From positions 1 through 5,858 of the forward strand of contig CAYLTU010000319.1 of assembly GCA_964386465.1 (NCBI GenBank): 5,858 nt of DNA, in the 5' to 3' direction. Below are positions 4,896 to 5,858 of the stretch, in pieces. The first letter of the stretch is position 1. Every line of letters starts with the position of its first letter. This stretch comes from GCA-2717185 sp964386465 (GTDB lineage Bacteria > Pseudomonadota > Alphaproteobacteria > UBA8366 > GCA-2717185). Both the position numbers and the translations under genes were made by a program. Under the pieces are notes generated by a model. The model worked only from the letters and a program-made list of their open reading frames with translations. It was not told where the DNA came from and made no database searches.

Positions 4896-5542
4896 TATAC
4901 CCCCAACATTGGACATCCGAGCGACGATATCCGATAACGGCTCTCAAGCTTCCGTCGCATTGCTTCAGATACCAAGGAAATCAATTCCACGACGATATCG
5001 GTAAGCAAGTCCTCTCGTTGGGCTAAATGATCGAGAATTTCGGTATCGGTCTCGAAACGCTTGAGAATTATCGGACAGACCCCGCCACCCATCGGTGCTT
5101 TCGGATTTTCGATCAATACGCGGACGACATCACCGTCACCAAGCTCGGCCAAGGGCAACGCGATCGCTTCGCTTATCGATTCTCGCTGCGCTACGGCAAT
5201 GCGTGCCCTACGACTGATTGTCAGAATCAGAGACCTCCATTCACTGTCGGAAAACACCTCCGTGAGTTCGAGAAATGGAATTGCAACGGCGTCAACGTCA
5301 TGCGCCAGCTGTAGCGCCAGCTTCTTAGGGAGTGTTTTGGCATTTCGAATGGCCAAAGAAAGTTCGTGCCGAACTCTCTCGAGGGCCTGCATCGCGAGTG
5401 CATGAGCGATCTCCTCAGCCGCGCGACGGTCGACCAGGGAAATCGTTTCTTCCGCGAGTATCTGCCCTGTCCGCTGTGCTATTTGAACCAGAGCGGCTTC
5501 ACTCTTGCCGTTGAGAAAATCATTGGTGCTCGGCTCTGGCAA
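4895..5542 (-). CDS. DUF2336 domain protein
   Basis: This is a 215-residue, almost entirely helical protein. The segment LPKKLALQLAHDVDAVAIPFLELTEVFSDSEW (71-102), then RRARIAVAQRESISEAIALPLAELGDGDVVRVLIENPKAP (111-150), is typical of the alphaproteobacterial DUF2336 family. These proteins have HEAT-like short helical repeats containing LA-D-V-ValA-P-L, ARRE-IS and GD-VVR-L--NP motifs. The function is unknown to me; the repeats suggest protein binding. Many family members are longer, so this may be a short form. The start is a TTG (5542); no ATG is available before the in-frame TAA at about 5561-5563, and an ATT or CTG slightly upstream is possible. It is convergent with the DUF350-DUF3326 operon and probably unrelated to it. 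Confidence 0.75.
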   Translation of the reverse strand: MPEPSTNDFLNGKSEAALVQIAQRTGQILAEETISLVDRRAAEEIAHALAMQALERVRHELSLAIRNAKTLPKKLALQLAHDVDAVAIPFLELTEVFSDSEWRSLILTISRRARIAVAQRESISEAIALPLAELGDGDVVRVLIENPKAPMGGGVCPIILKRFETDTEILDHLAQREDLLTDIVVELISLVSEAMRRKLESRYRISSLGCPMLGV

Positions 5543-5621
5543 CGTATCACTCAGTTGCTGAATTTAGTTGATCCAAGGCAATAGAAAAGGGCCGACCTAA
5601 AAACTTGCGCCTTCTTGTGTA

Positions 5622-5650
5622 ATGCTATCTTGAATTGCAGAAATTAACAA
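5622..5650 (-). promoter_or_regulatory. Candidate promoter of the DUF2336 gene
   Basis: On the minus strand TTGTTA (5650-5645) and TAGCAT (5627-5622) are spaced by 17 bases, as for a sigma-70 promoter, about 80 bases before the TTG start. Both hexamers are only partial matches to consensus. Confidence 0.3.
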
Positions 5651-5744
5651 TTGGTCAATATTTGTAAACGCAACGGAATTGAATTATGTGCAGGCATCCC
5701 TTCGGGCTTGGCCATTTAGCCGAATCGATGTCGCGGCCGCACGT

Positions 5745-5760
5745 GTTGTCAGTAGACAAC
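5745..5760. promoter_or_regulatory. Palindrome, possible operator
   Basis: GTTGTC-AGTA-GACAAC is a perfect 6-bp inverted repeat with a 4-base centre, a size typical of dimeric repressor sites. A second small one, AACT-AAC-AGTT, follows directly at 5758-5768. No gene next to it in the window explains it; the target may be a gene starting beyond position 5858. Confidence 0.3.
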
Positions 5761-5858
5761 TAACAGTTCATGTAGCCGTAGATGATCGGATACTGACTAA
5801 ATTGATGTATCGGGCGGTGACAAACTAGTCCACGGAAGCGGCGGGATTTGACCAGCCG

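Larger units (their letters stand above)
5543..5858. other. Non-coding upstream region with promoter-like and palindromic signals
   Basis: No supportable gene is seen in these 316 bases on either strand. The part at 5600-5690 is AT-richer than the rest of the window and lies upstream of the DUF2336 gene, as expected for its promoter. The distal part (5690-5858) returns to high GC and holds one clear palindrome at 5745-5760. Confidence 0.5.

Noticed and set aside
1..5858. tRNA, rRNA or CRISPR array
   Set aside because: No cloverleaf, rRNA core motif or regularly spaced direct repeats were seen on either strand.

Overview
The window looks like chromosomal DNA of an alphaproteobacterium. It is moderately GC-rich overall, and the last gene belongs to a family (DUF2336) that I know mainly from Alphaproteobacteria. 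The species cannot be named from the sequence.

Layout: positions 1-363 hold a weak minus-strand ORF, possibly frameshifted, with a terminator-like hairpin plus T-tract beyond its 3' end (20-44). Positions 364-501 are a short non-coding stretch with a CTGAGG/CCTCAG/CTGAGG repeat set and a TATAGT box. Positions 502-4726 hold five co-directional plus-strand genes: a DUF350 (YjfL-like) membrane protein, a DUF1190 (YgiB/YjfM-like) lipoprotein, a YgiC/YjfC-like ATP-grasp ligase of the glutathionylspermidine-synthetase type, a SpeD-like pyruvoyl decarboxylase, and a DUF3326 protein. Positions 4727-4894 contain a possible insertion-sequence relic and a hairpin between convergent genes. A DUF2336 gene runs on the minus strand (4895-5542), and 5543-5858 is non-coding upstream DNA.

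The first three genes match the enterobacterial yjfL / yjfM-ygiB / yjfC-ygiC set. The addition here is the tightly linked pair of a SpeD homologue and a DUF3326 protein. The SpeD-like protein keeps the self-cleaving serine and the catalytic His and Cys. It has lost the residues that I recall binding S-adenosylmethionine in the Thermotoga enzyme, so it may decarboxylate something else, for example an amino acid to give a diamine. A reasonable inference is that SpeD-like makes an amine and the ATP-grasp ligase attaches it to a peptide, possibly the lipoprotein. DUF350 would provide a membrane component, and DUF3326 would be an uncharacterised extra enzyme. A 13-codon leader ORF with an excellent ribosome-binding site stops exactly on the SpeD-like start codon (ATGA), which suggests translational coupling or leader-peptide control of the decarboxylase.
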